Below, one piece after another: positions 1-8,618 of a DNA stretch of 64,000 nucleotides. The notes below the pieces were generated by a model. The model ran no database searches. It saw nothing but the letters and a program-made list of their open reading frames with translations, and had not been told where the DNA came from. The DNA lies in assembly GCF_014202505.1 (NCBI RefSeq), contig NZ_JACHGW010000002.1, forward strand, positions 1,302,001-1,366,000. The letters are read 5' to 3'. The translations under genes were made by a program, and so were the position numbers. The stretch comes from Armatimonas rosea (GTDB lineage: Bacteria; Armatimonadota; Armatimonadia; Armatimonadales; Armatimonadaceae). The number at the start of each line of letters is the position of its first letter. The first letter of the stretch is position 1.

Positions 1-30
1 CAATCTCAAGAAAGGCTACGTCTGCGACTT

Positions 31-1527
31 GTGCAAGCACTCTTATTTCTTCTCCTGATCGGGGCCGCTCAGGCAAAAAACACGCCCCCACAAAAGAATA
101 TCCCGCCGCCGCCGCCAACACTTCCTGCGGTGCCAAAGCTCCCCGCCAAGATTGCGTTTTCGAGTGAGCTGGCAGGCCGACGCGCCTATCTCGCCGCACG
201 GGACACGGCCCACGCGACCAGCTTTCAGTGTGAGCTGAGCTCTATCGTGGACAGCCGAGGACGCGTCTCTGCGGGGCTGAGTGCGACAGAGACACTCTAC
301 TCCGCTCCAGGAAACAAGCTGGCCCTCACCTATGAGTACGGCATCCCAGGCCGGCGCTCGGTCCGAAAGGCGATCTCCGACGGTGAGTCTCTCCTGGCCG
401 TGACCCTCGATGAGCGCAACAAGCAGACCACACGTGAGTTCTCCCGCCTCTACTTTGCCGAGGTGAAACCCATCAGCCGGACACTTCAGTACGCACGGCT
501 CGACGCGCTGGGGACGAGCTGCGGGGCGCAGCTGGCCATTGAGCCCGAGCGGGCGATGCTGAGCCGCATCTGGCAAGACAGCGACGGGAGCGTGCTGGAG
601 ACGGATAGCCTGATTCCCCGCCCCGGTCGGCCCCAGCGGATCCGGCGCTATCGGTTCACGTCGAGCCACACGCTCGCCGCCGCCGAGGAGTGGGAGCTGC
701 GCGAGGGGAGAACCACCTACCGCAAGGAGACCTACAAGCCCGCGCCCAAGAACGTCGCGCCCTTTGACCAGGCACTTCCGTCCAACTATATCGAGAAGGC
801 CATCAAGGTCCAGGAGCGCCCACAGGAGCCGCCTCCCGTGCAGTCCGATCCCCAGGCCCTCGCCCTGCTTGAGAAGTGGGAGCGTGCCCACCAGCGCTTC
901 TTTACCCTCCATGCGGCCGCGACTGTCACGACCCAGCTTGTCAAGCGCAGTGAGCTCTCCCGCGATCCCGGTCGCGGCGGTGGCTACAACGGCACCTACG
1001 ACCTCTGGCTCCAGCGGCCCGGGAGCGCGTTGGTTACCGTGAAGGGGAAGGACGCCTTCCCGGTGAGCCAGATCCTCCGCGCCGACGGCACGCAGATTAT
1101 CGTCGAGGACACCGACGGTAAGAAGCGCCCTTCGCCCCTGCGGGAGGGAGCCCGCCTGGAGACCAGCCTGCGCCAGGCCGCGCTCCGCAGTGCTCTGGAG
1201 CCGCTCCAGTGGCTCCTGGAAGGTCCCCCCGCGCTCACCGGCTACGAGGCCGTGCGCCTCCTGAGCCCCGTGACCCTCCCCGATGGCACCCAGGCCGATG
1301 TGATCGAGCTGGTACGCACCGTCCGCGGCACGGGGGGACGGGCTGACCGCCCGATGGTCTCCGCGACCTCGGAGCGTGTCTGGCTCAATAGAAACGGGAT
1401 TCCGGTTGGCTTTGAGACCACCCGAAGGTCCGATATCGAGGGAGCCTTCGAGCGCGATCAGCCCCCGACCACGATCGTCAGTATCGTCCTGCGAGGAGTC
1501 TCCACCGACCGCGAGCCGCCGTTTTAG
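31..1527 (+). CDS. Secreted protein of unknown function, two LolA-like-looking halves
   Basis: The 498-residue product begins at a GTG with a short hydrophobic signal peptide (MQALLFLLLIGAAQA), followed by a proline-rich linker at about residues 18-40, so it is probably exported. The rest looks like two beta-rich halves, about 45-250 and 275-498, joined by a second proline-rich stretch. The second half has the look of proteins distantly related to the lipoprotein-carrier fold (LolA, DUF2092), but I see no diagnostic motif, so this is only a suggestion. No membrane helix follows the signal. The start lies 30 bases inside the window, so an upstream start or operon partner cannot be excluded. 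Function unknown. Confidence 0.6.
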   Translation: MQALLFLLLIGAAQAKNTPPQKNIPPPPPTLPAVPKLPAKIAFSSELAGRRAYLAARDTAHATSFQCELSSIVDSRGRVSAGLSATETLYSAPGNKLALTYEYGIPGRRSVRKAISDGESLLAVTLDERNKQTTREFSRLYFAEVKPISRTLQYARLDALGTSCGAQLAIEPERAMLSRIWQDSDGSVLETDSLIPRPGRPQRIRRYRFTSSHTLAAAEEWELREGRTTYRKETYKPAPKNVAPFDQALPSNYIEKAIKVQERPQEPPPVQSDPQALALLEKWERAHQRFFTLHAAATVTTQLVKRSELSRDPGRGGGYNGTYDLWLQRPGSALVTVKGKDAFPVSQILRADGTQIIVEDTDGKKRPSPLREGARLETSLRQAALRSALEPLQWLLEGPPALTGYEAVRLLSPVTLPDGTQADVIELVRTVRGTGGRADRPMVSATSERVWLNRNGIPVGFETTRRSDIEGAFERDQPPTTIVSIVLRGVSTDREPPF

Positions 1528-1603
1528 CGCGCTGCTCAGGGAGGAAATCGCGGCGTGTCTCTGGAACTAGAGAGCATTCCAATTGGAGAAACGAACCTAA
1601 CTC

Positions 1604-1957
1604 ATGCCCAAACTAACCGTTGAAGGCCACGGGACATTCGATGTTCCCGAAGGCAAGAAGCTTGTCCTTGCGATCGAAGACGCAGGAATCCCGATCCTGC
1701 ACCGCTGTGGGGGAGTCCCCGCCTGCACCACCTGCCGCGTCCGAATCCTGGAGGGCGAGGTGTCCCCCATGTCCGACGAGGAAGAGTCCACCCTGGAAGA
1801 CCCGGAGCTGATCGCGACCCACCGGCTCTCCTGCCAGATCCGTGTCCAGAACGACCTGACGGTCGCGGTCTGGGGCGAGGTGGGCAAGGAGGCACGCGGC
1901 GCGTTCTTCACCGACGGCAAGGTCTTCGACAGCGCCGGCGAGCGCCCCGCCGACTGA
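1604..1957 (+). CDS. 2Fe-2S ferredoxin
   Basis: A 117-residue soluble plant/adrenodoxin-type [2Fe-2S] ferredoxin-like protein. The cluster ligands are visible as Cys35, Cys41, Cys44 and Cys77 (C-X5-C-X2-C-X32-C) within the motif HRCGGVPACTTCRVRILEGE. It would carry single electrons to an unidentified partner. It stands alone, 76 bases after the secreted protein and ahead of a long palindrome that can also end transcription. The last 25 residues after the cluster domain are poorly conserved and rich in small and acidic residues. The fold assignment is secure, but the electron-transfer partner cannot be read from this context. Confidence 0.9.
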   Translation: MPKLTVEGHGTFDVPEGKKLVLAIEDAGIPILHRCGGVPACTTCRVRILEGEVSPMSDEEESTLEDPELIATHRLSCQIRVQNDLTVAVWGEVGKEARGAFFTDGKVFDSAGERPAD

Positions 1958-1965
1958 GCCGCTCG

Positions 1966-2150
1966 GAATCGCCCCGTTTAGACCGCCCCGGTTAGAGCGG
2001 GGCGTCTTGCTGTCCTCGTTCCTCGGACACAAAGGCCTTCGGCCATAATCCCGAGTTCACTCGGGATGGGCGGAGCCCTTCGTGTCGGAGCTTGCGACGA
2101 CAGCAAGACGCCCCCCTCCAACGGGGGCGGTCTAAACCGGGGCGATTTTT
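1966..2150. repeat. Long imperfect palindrome (element A), ends in a T-run
   Basis: Almost the whole gap between the ferredoxin and MFS genes folds on itself. The outer arm beginning ATCGCCCCGTTTAGACCGCC (from 1968) is mirrored by 2098-2147, with GACAGCAAGACGCCCC on the right arm. The inner part (CCGAGTTCACTCGG and TCGGACACAAAGG with its mirror CCTTCGTGTCGGAG) is also palindromic. A run of seven T follows at 2145-2152, so the structure can also act as a terminator for the ferredoxin gene. It resembles the other double-hairpin repeats in this window in architecture. Confidence 0.8.
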
Positions 2151-2158
2151 TTATTGTG

Positions 2159-2164
2159 TATACT
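2159..2164 (+). promoter_or_regulatory. -10 box for the MFS-HEAT gene (leaderless pattern)
   Basis: TATACT ends 8 bases before the ATG at 2173, so transcription should begin at or next to the start codon. No clear -35 hexamer is visible. Confidence 0.5.
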
Positions 2165-2172
2165 GAGCAGGT

Positions 2173-4512
2173 ATGGCCGACGAACCTGAACCGATCTCGC
2201 GCATGGAAGCGCTCCGAGGTCTACGCATCTCCACACAAGAGGGGCTCTGGGCGACGGTCTTTGTGGTGCTCACGGGCGGCGCGTTCCAGATCGGGTTTGC
2301 ACGCCACCTCGGGGCCAACGACTTTGTTTTAGGGCTGCTCGCTGGGCTCCCCGCCGCCGTAGGGCTCTTGCAGGTGCCGGCCTCTCTCTACATCGAGAAA
2401 CGCGGCGAGCGGCGGCGCTTTGTGGCGTTCTCCGCGGGTGCCGGGCGGCTGGCGCTGGCGGCTCTCGCCCTGGTCGCACTGTTTCTCCCCGATCCGCTCC
2501 GGCTCGCGGCGTTTCTGCTCCTGCTGATTCTCTCCTCGGCGCTCCTGACGATCACCGTCCCGGCGTGGACCAGCTGGATGAGCGACCTCGTCCCCAACGA
2601 TGCCCGTGGGCGCTACTTTGCGGGCCGCAACCGCCTCGCGAGTATCGTCGCGATGCTGGCGCCTCTACCCGCCGCGTGGCTCCTCGACAAGCTCAAGCCT
2701 GAGGCGGGGTTTCCGGTTCTCTTCGGTCTCGCCGCGATTCCGGCCGCCGTGTGTTTTCTGCTGATCCTGCGCCAGCCCGAGCCCCCGATGGTGCGCCAGC
2801 TCGAGAAGACCAACCCGTTCACGTCGCTCAAGGCTCCCTTCGCCGACCCGAGCTTCCGGCAGTTTCTGGCCTTTGCGGGGACGGTGGTCGTGGGGCAGGC
2901 GCTGGCGGGGCAGTTTTTCATGGCCTGGCAGGTCGATAAGGCGGGGCTGGAGCTGCCCTATCTCTCGGTGCAGGTTCTGGGCGCGGTGGCGTCGGGGGCG
3001 AGCCTGGCGACCATGCCGCTCTGGGGCTACCTTGCCGATAAGTACGGGGGGCGCCCGGTGCTGATGATCGGGAGCTGGCTGGTGCTGGTGGCACCGCTGC
3101 TCTGGTGCTTCACGAGCCACGGGGCAAACTGGCTCAACTACCCGCTGATTGTCGTGCTGAACGTGACCTCGGGGGCGGGCTGGGCCGCGGTGGGGCTGAC
3201 CCAGTTCAATCTTTTGCTCTCGATGACCCCCGACGATAAACGCGGCACCTATGTGGCGGTCTACTCGGCGTTTACGGGAGTGGTGGGGGGGATCTCGCCC
3301 ATTATCGGGGGGGCGCTGATGACCGCGCTCTCGCATCTGCCCCTGCCCGCGGGCCTCAATAACTACAAGGTGATGTTCCTGCTCACCGATATCGTCCGCG
3401 TGGCCGCGCTGATCTTGCTTCGCCAGCTTAAGATCGAGGACAGTAAGACGACCCGCTTCGTGCTGGGGCAGCTGGTCGGGACGGGGACCATGGGGGGCTT
3501 TCGACGCGCCCAGCGCCTCGCTCGCACCACGGATGCCGAGGCGCGCGAGGAGACCGTGCGGGAGCTTGGGGAGCGGAAGTCGTCGCTGGCGGTGGAGGAG
3601 CTGGTGGAGGCGCTGGGCGATGTCTCCCACGCGGTCCGTGCCACGGCGGCGCGGGCGCTGGGGGAGATCGGGGACACGCGTGCGGTTCCTGCGCTGGCCG
3701 CAAAGCTCCTTGACCCCGCCGCCGCGATTGGCGAGGAGGCCGCACACGCGCTGGGATTTCTGGGCGACCGCGCCGCTACCCCCGCGCTGGAGGCGGCGTC
3801 CCGTGGCCCCAATGCAACTGTCCGCGTGGCCGCCCTGCGCGCTCTGGGCCGCCTCGCCGACCCGGCCTCGGCCCCGACCCTGCTCGCCGCCCTCAACCCG
3901 GATCGCCCGACCCGCTGCGAGGCGGCCTGCGCGGCCTTAGCGGCGATTGGGGAGAACCTGCGCCCGGAAGACCGTACCGAGGCCGAGGAGCGCCTGCTCG
4001 CCCTGCTCGTCCCCGAGGTCGATCAGGGAATGCGCCTCGCCGCCGCCCGTGCGATTGAGAAGCTCGCCCCCGCCGTCCCGGAGCTGCTCTGGCTGCTAAC
4101 CGTGAAGCTCACCGACGAAGCAGACCCGGCGGTGTTAGCGCGACTCTCCGTGGCGCTCTCGCGGCTGGTGCGCGCCCATGCGCCCAAGCCGGAGAGTCAC
4201 TTTCCGTTTCTGCTAAAGATGGCGCGGCGCCTGGAGGGCAAGGGCCTCTCGTACTTGCAGGCACTCTATGCCGCCGCGGACACGATCCTGCCGCCGGGGA
4301 CCCTCTACCCGCTGCTCTCGCTCAAGGGGATGGCACGCGACGAAGCCCTGCACAAGCTGGTCTCCGACCGTGCCCTGCTGGAAGTCTTTAGCCAAGGGGA
4401 CTACCTGGGCCTGACCCAGCGCCTCCCCGAGCTCGCCCGCCACGACAACGATCCCCCCGCCGAGGAGGCACTCCTCGCCCTGCTAATGCTCGCTAAAGCG
4501 CCGCCTCAATAG
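2173..4512 (+). CDS. MFS transporter fused to C-terminal HEAT repeats
   Basis: A 779-residue protein. Residues about 20-425 are a major facilitator superfamily transporter with about 12 hydrophobic segments; a motif-A-like loop GYLADKYGGRP lies near residue 285. Residues about 445-775 are soluble and helical. The first part of this region holds clear PBS-lyase/HEAT repeats (VRATAARALGEIGDTRAVPA, then VRVAALRALGRLADPASAP), and the remainder is more degenerate helical repeat. The substrate is unknown. HEAT repeats usually bind partner proteins, so a cytoplasmic docking or regulatory platform on the transporter is likely (inference). The ATG at 2173 follows a -10 box closely. Its 3' end overlaps the convergent peroxidase gene by 20 bases. 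Confidence 0.85.
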   Translation: MADEPEPISRMEALRGLRISTQEGLWATVFVVLTGGAFQIGFARHLGANDFVLGLLAGLPAAVGLLQVPASLYIEKRGERRRFVAFSAGAGRLALAALALVALFLPDPLRLAAFLLLLILSSALLTITVPAWTSWMSDLVPNDARGRYFAGRNRLASIVAMLAPLPAAWLLDKLKPEAGFPVLFGLAAIPAAVCFLLILRQPEPPMVRQLEKTNPFTSLKAPFADPSFRQFLAFAGTVVVGQALAGQFFMAWQVDKAGLELPYLSVQVLGAVASGASLATMPLWGYLADKYGGRPVLMIGSWLVLVAPLLWCFTSHGANWLNYPLIVVLNVTSGAGWAAVGLTQFNLLLSMTPDDKRGTYVAVYSAFTGVVGGISPIIGGALMTALSHLPLPAGLNNYKVMFLLTDIVRVAALILLRQLKIEDSKTTRFVLGQLVGTGTMGGFRRAQRLARTTDAEAREETVRELGERKSSLAVEELVEALGDVSHAVRATAARALGEIGDTRAVPALAAKLLDPAAAIGEEAAHALGFLGDRAATPALEAASRGPNATVRVAALRALGRLADPASAPTLLAALNPDRPTRCEAACAALAAIGENLRPEDRTEAEERLLALLVPEVDQGMRLAAARAIEKLAPAVPELLWLLTVKLTDEADPAVLARLSVALSRLVRAHAPKPESHFPFLLKMARRLEGKGLSYLQALYAAADTILPPGTLYPLLSLKGMARDEALHKLVSDRALLEVFSQGDYLGLTQRLPELARHDNDPPAEEALLALLMLAKAPPQ

Positions 4513-4972
4513 CCGCGACCACCGTGGGATCGTCGGGCTTGGTCTTGGCCGAGAAGCGGGCGATAACCTTGCCGTCCTTGCCGACCAAGAACTTGCCGAA
4601 GTTCCACTCGATCTCGCCGCCGAGGGGAGCGGGCAGGCCGGTGAGGTAGGCGTAGAGCGGGTGGATGTCCTCGCCCTTGACACTGATCTTGCTGAACATG
4701 TCAAAGGTGACCCCGTAGGTGAGGGAGCAGAATTCTTTGATCTGGGCCTCGGTACCGGGCTCCTGCGCGCCGAAGTTGTTGGCGGGGAAGCCCAGAATCC
4801 GCAGCCCCTTGTCCTTGTACTGCTGGTGAAGCGCCTCAAGCTGGGCGTACTGGGGCGTCAGGCCGCACTTGCTGGCGACATTGACGATCAAGAGCACGTG
4901 CCCCGTGTAACTCTGGAGCGCGGTCTCGGTGCCGTCGATATTGGGAAGGGTGAAGTCGTAGAGAGAAGCCAT
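4493..4972 (-). CDS. Glutathione peroxidase family (thiol peroxidase)
   Basis: The 159-residue protein has the full glutathione peroxidase fold: NVASKCGLTPQY with the peroxidatic Cys36, FPANNFGAQEPG with the active-site Gln, and EWNFGKFLV with the Trp. The catalytic residue is Cys, not selenocysteine. Bacterial Cys forms commonly use thioredoxin rather than glutathione to reduce lipid and hydrogen peroxides; this is family knowledge. A second Cys in EFCSLTYG (about residue 82) might be the resolving thiol, which is uncertain. The start is the ATG at 4972 because the family fold begins there (MASLYDFTLP). The reading frame stays open far upstream, but only by running antisense to the methyltransferase gene. 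Confidence 0.92.
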   Translation of the reverse strand: MASLYDFTLPNIDGTETALQSYTGHVLLIVNVASKCGLTPQYAQLEALHQQYKDKGLRILGFPANNFGAQEPGTEAQIKEFCSLTYGVTFDMFSKISVKGEDIHPLYAYLTGLPAPLGGEIEWNFGKFLVGKDGKVIARFSAKTKPDDPTVVAAIEAAL

Positions 4973-5017
4973 GTTGATCCTTGTTGTATCCTTACGCCAA
5001 AGATACGACTCTTGCGC

Positions 5018-5023
5018 TACAAT
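5018..5023 (+). promoter_or_regulatory. -10 box for the methyltransferase gene (leaderless pattern)
   Basis: TACAAT ends 6 bases before the ATG at 5030, which predicts a leaderless message. Confidence 0.5.
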
Positions 5024-5029
5024 GGTTCC

Positions 5030-5503
5030 ATGATCTACGCAGAGACCTTCGAGACCCGCTTTGGCGTCATGACCGTGGCCGTGGACGACGATGGGGCGGT
5101 GGTGTCGCTGGATTTTAGCGAGAGCGCGCCGGAGGGGAGCACCCTCGACCCTCTCAAGACCCGCCAGGCCAAGCGCCAGATTCAGGAGTTCTGCGACGGT
5201 GAGCGGACGGTCTTTGAGCTCCCGCTCGCCCCCGAGGGGACGGAGTTCCAGAAGCTGGTCTGGGCCGAGGTCGCCAAGATTCCCTACGGCCAGACCCGCA
5301 CCTACGGCCAGATCGCCGCTGCCGTGGGCAACAAAGACGCCGCCCGCGCGGTCGGGGCCGCCAGCGGTGCCAACCCCATCCCCCTGATCGTCCCCTGCCA
5401 CCGCGTGATTGCCGCCGACGGCGGCCTGGGCGGCTTCGCCTACGGCACGGGAGTCAAGTCCCGCCTCCTCGCCTTCGAGAGCGAACAGCCCAGCCTGTTC
5501 TAG
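5030..5503 (+). CDS. ogt: Methylated-DNA-[protein]-cysteine S-methyltransferase
   Basis: A 157-residue suicide repair protein that takes methyl groups from O6-methylguanine (and O4-methylthymine) in DNA onto its own cysteine. The acceptor motif PCHRVIAADGGLGGFAYG is intact, preceded by the helix-turn-helix region with IPYGQTRTYGQIAAAVGN. An N-terminal RNase-H-like subdomain of about 75 residues is present, which gives the standard Ogt length; there is no Ada regulatory domain. The ATG at 5030 sits 6 bases after a TACAAT box. The gene is divergent from the peroxidase gene, so the two stress genes share a 57-base promoter region. A longer upstream frame exists but has no family similarity. Confidence 0.93.
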   Translation: MIYAETFETRFGVMTVAVDDDGAVVSLDFSESAPEGSTLDPLKTRQAKRQIQEFCDGERTVFELPLAPEGTEFQKLVWAEVAKIPYGQTRTYGQIAAAVGNKDAARAVGAASGANPIPLIVPCHRVIAADGGLGGFAYGTGVKSRLLAFESEQPSLF

Positions 5504-5509
5504 ACCACC

Positions 5510-5887
5510 ATGCTCTACCGCTGCCGCAAGTGTGAACAGGTCGAGGCATTTGGCTGTCTGCCTGCCGTCTCCTGTGGCATGTATCTCATGGTGCTTCTGG
5601 GAATCTCCGTGGGATCCTTCTCTGTCGCGCTTCAGGTTGTCGCCCATGCCGCACGCCGCGTTGCCCATGCCGCACGCCGCGTTGCCCATAGCGCCACACC
5701 TCCGCACCTACCCTGGTGGGTAATGCCAGTCGGGTTTGTTATCGGGATTCCCCTTGTTGTGCTGGGAGCCTATCTCTGGGGACGGTTTTTAGAGCTGATG
5801 GAGTACCTATTCGTCGCCTTGCACCGTTGCCCAAACTGCAAAGCTCGCCGCTGGTCCTGGGGCTTTACCAGCGGATTTGGGCTCTAA
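5510..5887 (+). CDS. Small membrane protein with terminal CxxC pairs
   Basis: This 125-residue protein starts 6 bases after the methyltransferase stop and is probably co-transcribed with it. It opens with CRKC (residues about 5-8) and closes with CPNC (about 108-111), as if a zinc ribbon had been split by two membrane segments (about 21-43 and 68-93). Between the helices lies a tandem heptapeptide, AHAARRV, encoded by a perfect 21-base duplication. I do not recognise the family. The two CxxC pairs would both face the cytoplasm if the two helices form a hairpin, allowing one metal site to form (inference). Confidence 0.6.
   Translation: MLYRCRKCEQVEAFGCLPAVSCGMYLMVLLGISVGSFSVALQVVAHAARRVAHAARRVAHSATPPHLPWWVMPVGFVIGIPLVVLGAYLWGRFLELMEYLFVALHRCPNCKARRWSWGFTSGFGL
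5642..5683 (+). repeat. Tandem 21-bp direct repeat inside the small membrane protein gene
   Basis: Two identical copies of GCCCATGCCGCACGCCGCGT+T, followed by a degenerate third start (GCCCATAGCGCCAC). The unit length is a multiple of three, so the reading frame is kept and the protein carries a repeated heptapeptide. Confidence 0.85.
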
Positions 5888-5916
5888 AAACAAAACGCCC
5901 CGTGGCATCCCTTTTG

Positions 5917-6073
5917 ACATCCCTCCCCCGGCCCCTCCCTTCGCTCTGTTTCCCGCTTCGCGGGGACGAAGGGAGGGGAGTCAGAGGGGTGGGTTGAGCT
6001 AGTCCCCCCCTCCCTTCCCCCCGACGAAGTCGGGTCTCAGGGGAAGGGAGGGGGCAGGGGGGAGGGATGCCGG
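5917..6073. repeat. Double-hairpin palindromic repeat (element B)
   Basis: This 190-base gap between the small membrane protein and hppA holds two adjacent hairpins. The first has arms CCCCTCCCTTCG / CGAAGGGAGGGG around TCCCGCTTCGCGGGGA. The second has arms CCCTCCCTTCCCC / GGGGAAGGGAGGG around CCGACGAAGTCGG. Both are bracketed by GGCATCCC-like and GGGATGCC-like ends. The architecture matches elements C and D in this window. Confidence 0.75.
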
Positions 6074-6077
6074 AGTT

Positions 6078-8141
6078 CTACCGGTTGGCGATAAGCGGCG
6101 CGATCAGCAGGCTGACGACGCTCATGACCTTGATAAGAATCGAGACGCCCGGGCCGGAGGTGTCTTTGAAGGGGTCGCCGACCGTGTCGCCCACGACGGC
6201 GGCTTTGTGGGCATCGCCGCCTTTAGCGTGGCCTTCCATATCGCCCTTCTCAATGTGCTTCTTGGCGTTGTCCCACGCGCCGCCCGAGTTTGCCATGAAG
6301 AGGCTGAGGGTGGAGCCGACCGCTAGCGCACCAGCGAGCATGCCGGCGAGGGCGGTGGGGCCAAGGAAGAAGCCCGTGAGGATGGGGGCGAGGATGGCGA
6401 CCAGACCCGGCTGGATCATCTCGATCAGCGCGGCCTTGGTGGCGATATCGACAATATGAGCGGGCTCCGGGTCGGCCTTACCTTCGAGGAGACCAGGAAT
6501 CTCCTTGAACTGCCGGGCGATCTCCACGACAATCTTCCCGGCGGCGCGTCCCACCGCGAGCATGGTCGAGGCACCCACCCAGAAGGGGAGGATCGCGCCC
6601 AGAAGCACGCCGATCAGGACGGTCGCATCGGTGAGCTCAATGTGGAACGGCTTCCCACGGGCGTGGCTGATCTCCATCGAGTAGGCGGAGAAGAGTGCGA
6701 CTACGGTGAGGGTGGCGGAGCCGATGGCAAAGCCCTTCCCAATCGCCGCGGTGGTGTTACCCACGGAGTCCAGCTCGTCGGTGATGTCGCGGACCTCTTT
6801 ACCGAGGCCGCTCATCTCGCTGATGCCGCCCGCGTTATCGGAGATCGGGCCGTAGGCATCGACTGTCATTACGATCGCGGTGCCCGCCAGCATTCCTACG
6901 GCCGCCAGCGCGACTCCGTAGAGCCCCAGCTGGGCATTGGAGAGCCAGGCCACGGCGCAGAGGATCGCCATGGGGACGATCACCGACTCTTTACCGACCG
7001 CGAGGCCCTGGATGATATTGGTGGCCGCGCCGGTCTGCGACGACTCCGCGACACGGCGGATCGGCTTATGGGCGGTGTAGTACTCCGTCACCAGCCCGAT
7101 CGCCGCGCCTCCAATCGCACCCGCCGCGAGACAGATGGTCACGGCCTGGGTCGCGCCTAAGAGGGGCATGAGGATCGCTGAGACAACGGTGAGCGCGATC
7201 GGGGGGATGATCAGACAGTTGCGCAGGACACTGGCGGGCTTGCTGTTGCGGAGCGCACGTGCCAAGAAGATTCCGAGCAGCGAGATCGCCAGCCCGACTC
7301 CGGAGAGGATCAGCGGGAGAGCACCACCCAGAGCGCGCTCAGCCTCTTCGGAGAGAGTGGGGGCGAGGCTCTTGAGGTGGCCCATGTCAGCGGTGGTGAG
7401 CGCAATGGCCACGGCCGAGACAATCGCAGCGACCATGGACTCGTAGATATCTGCGCCCATGCCGGCCACATCCCCCACGTTATCCCCAACATTATCGGCG
7501 ACCACGCCCGGGTTGCGGGGATCGTCCTCGGGGATTCCCTCGATCACCTTGCCGGCGATATCGGCTCCCACATCCGCGGCCTTAGTGTAGATACCGCCAC
7601 CGATACGGGCAAAGAGGGCGATACTACTGGCACCCACCGCGAAGGCATGGAGTGTCCCGTTCATCTGGTCGGTGCCATGGAGGAACCAATAGATCCCTGT
7701 CAGGCCGACCAGCCCGAGACCCGCGACCGCGAGGCCCATCACCGCACCGCCATCGAGCGCGATCAGGAGGGCATTGGGCTTGCTACCGCGGCGGGCCGCC
7801 TCGGCCGTGCGTACATTGGCGAGGGTGGCTGCTTGCATGCCGCAGTAGCCCGCCAGGAGGGAGAGAAACGCGCCCAAGACAAAGGCACCGCCCGCAAGCC
7901 AGCCGAGCGTGAACCCTAAGGCAAGAAAGACGACCGTGGTGTAGACCGCGAGGACCGTGTACTCACGCTTGAGAAACGCCATGGCACCCTCGCGAATGTA
8001 CTTCGCGATGGTATTCATGGTCTCCGTGCCGCCTATGGGCTGGCGACGGACATTCCCATAGAAAAAAATTGCAAAAGCAAGCCCGATAGACCCAATCACA
8101 AGGGGGGATAGTATCCAGGGCGCGCTCAGTTGTCCTGCCAA
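6078..8141 (-). CDS. hppA: Membrane-bound ion-pumping pyrophosphatase, K+-dependent type
   Basis: A 687-residue polytopic protein that couples pyrophosphate hydrolysis to H+ and/or Na+ pumping. The substrate loop is intact: [16 protein letters not shown] (187-202), then [20 protein letters not shown] and [15 protein letters not shown] second site, [12 protein letters not shown], is also present (429-439). At the cation-selectivity position the sequence reads [10 protein letters not shown] (461-470), with Ala where K+-independent enzymes have Lys, so it belongs to the K+-stimulated group, which includes Na+ pumps. The start is a TTG at 8141, chosen because AGGAGG lies about 8 bases upstream and the first transmembrane segment follows directly. 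The leader is about 110 bases. Confidence 0.93.
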   Translation of the reverse strand: MAGQLSAPWILSPLVIGSIGLAFAIFFYGNVRRQPIGGTETMNTIAKYIREGAMAFLKREYTVLAVYTTVVFLALGFTLGWLAGGAFVLGAFLSLLAGYCGMQAATLANVRTAEAARRGSKPNALLIALDGGAVMGLAVAGLGLVGLTGIYWFLHGTDQMNGTLHAFAVGASSIALFARIGGGIYTKAADVGADIAGKVIEGIPEDDPRNPGVVADNVGDNVGDVAGMGADIYESMVAAIVSAVAIALTTADMGHLKSLAPTLSEEAERALGGALPLILSGVGLAISLLGIFLARALRNSKPASVLRNCLIIPPIALTVVSAILMPLLGATQAVTICLAAGAIGGAAIGLVTEYYTAHKPIRRVAESSQTGAATNIIQGLAVGKESVIVPMAILCAVAWLSNAQLGLYGVALAAVGMLAGTAIVMTVDAYGPISDNAGGISEMSGLGKEVRDITDELDSVGNTTAAIGKGFAIGSATLTVVALFSAYSMEISHARGKPFHIELTDATVLIGVLLGAILPFWVGASTMLAVGRAAGKIVVEIARQFKEIPGLLEGKADPEPAHIVDIATKAALIEMIQPGLVAILAPILTGFFLGPTALAGMLAGALAVGSTLSLFMANSGGAWDNAKKHIEKGDMEGHAKGGDAHKAAVVGDTVGDPFKDTSGPGVSILIKVMSVVSLLIAPLIANR

Positions 8142-8260
8142 AGGGCAGACCTCCTCTTCCGATTATCAAGGCTTAGATTGCTGCAAGTCTTGCGCCCGCG
8201 AACCCAGAAAAGCTCAGGGCGTCGAAAGGGGCACGGCAGCAAACGTCGGTGCCGAGAGAG

Positions 8261-8266
8261 AGTATA
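8261..8266 (-). promoter_or_regulatory. Possible -10 box for hppA
   Basis: The minus strand reads TATACT here, giving a leader of roughly 110 bases before the TTG start, unlike the leaderless pattern of many neighbours. There is no convincing -35 box. Confidence 0.35.
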
Positions 8267-8288
8267 CCCGACTTTGTGAAAAATTTCC

Positions 8289-8618
8289 CTAATTCGCCTG
8301 TGTGTTTTTCCATGCCACGATCGCGGCCTGGGTATCGAGGAGACGAACCATGAGCGCGCCGCTGTCCTGGGCGAGGAGGGACGCCAAAGACTCAGGCTGG
8401 TAGAGGCTCTCAAACTCTTTCTGGAGCACGCCCGAGAACACCTCCGCGATACGGGGGAACTCATCGTGCATCCAGGCCTTGAGGAGCGTGTACTGCGCCT
8501 CCATGAACGGCTTGGGATGGCCAAGCTGAGCCGCATCGCAGATCAGCTCGACCAAGTCACTAAAGCGTGCCTCGAAGGCATCGGGGGTAAGCGCAGTGGC
8601 CTCCCGGGTTAAGGTCAT
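8289..8618 (-). CDS. Hypothetical helical protein
   Basis: A 109-residue, soluble, mostly alpha-helical protein with no motif I recognise. It has no signal peptide and no membrane helix. Its start overlaps the stop of the upstream DUF1844 gene by 4 bases (ATGA-type coupling), which indicates one operon and suggests a linked role. It ends about 150 bases before hppA. The codon usage resembles its neighbours, so it is likely a real gene. Function unknown. Confidence 0.6.
   Translation of the reverse strand: MTLTREATALTPDAFEARFSDLVELICDAAQLGHPKPFMEAQYTLLKAWMHDEFPRIAEVFSGVLQKEFESLYQPESLASLLAQDSGALMVRLLDTQAAIVAWKNTQAN

Noticed and set aside
43-912. Long minus-strand open frame opposite the secreted protein
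   Set aside because: High-GC shadow frame: Gly/Leu/Arg-rich, no domain, fully antisense to a better gene.
2665-3747. 360-codon minus-strand frame opposite the MFS-HEAT gene
   Set aside because: Arg/His/Gln-rich shadow sequence without family features.
4493-4972. Selenoprotein glutathione peroxidase
   Set aside because: The active-site codon encodes Cys and there is no in-frame TGA.
4661-5029. Extended N-terminus for the methyltransferase
   Set aside because: Antisense to the peroxidase gene; the -10 box at 5018 and the family start support ATG 5030.
5642-5683. CRISPR-like array
   Set aside because: Only two adjacent units without spacers; it is an in-frame coding duplication.
4973-5707. 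Extended N-terminus for the glutathione peroxidase
   Set aside because: The extra 245 residues are antisense to the methyltransferase and the family fold begins exactly at the ATG 4972.
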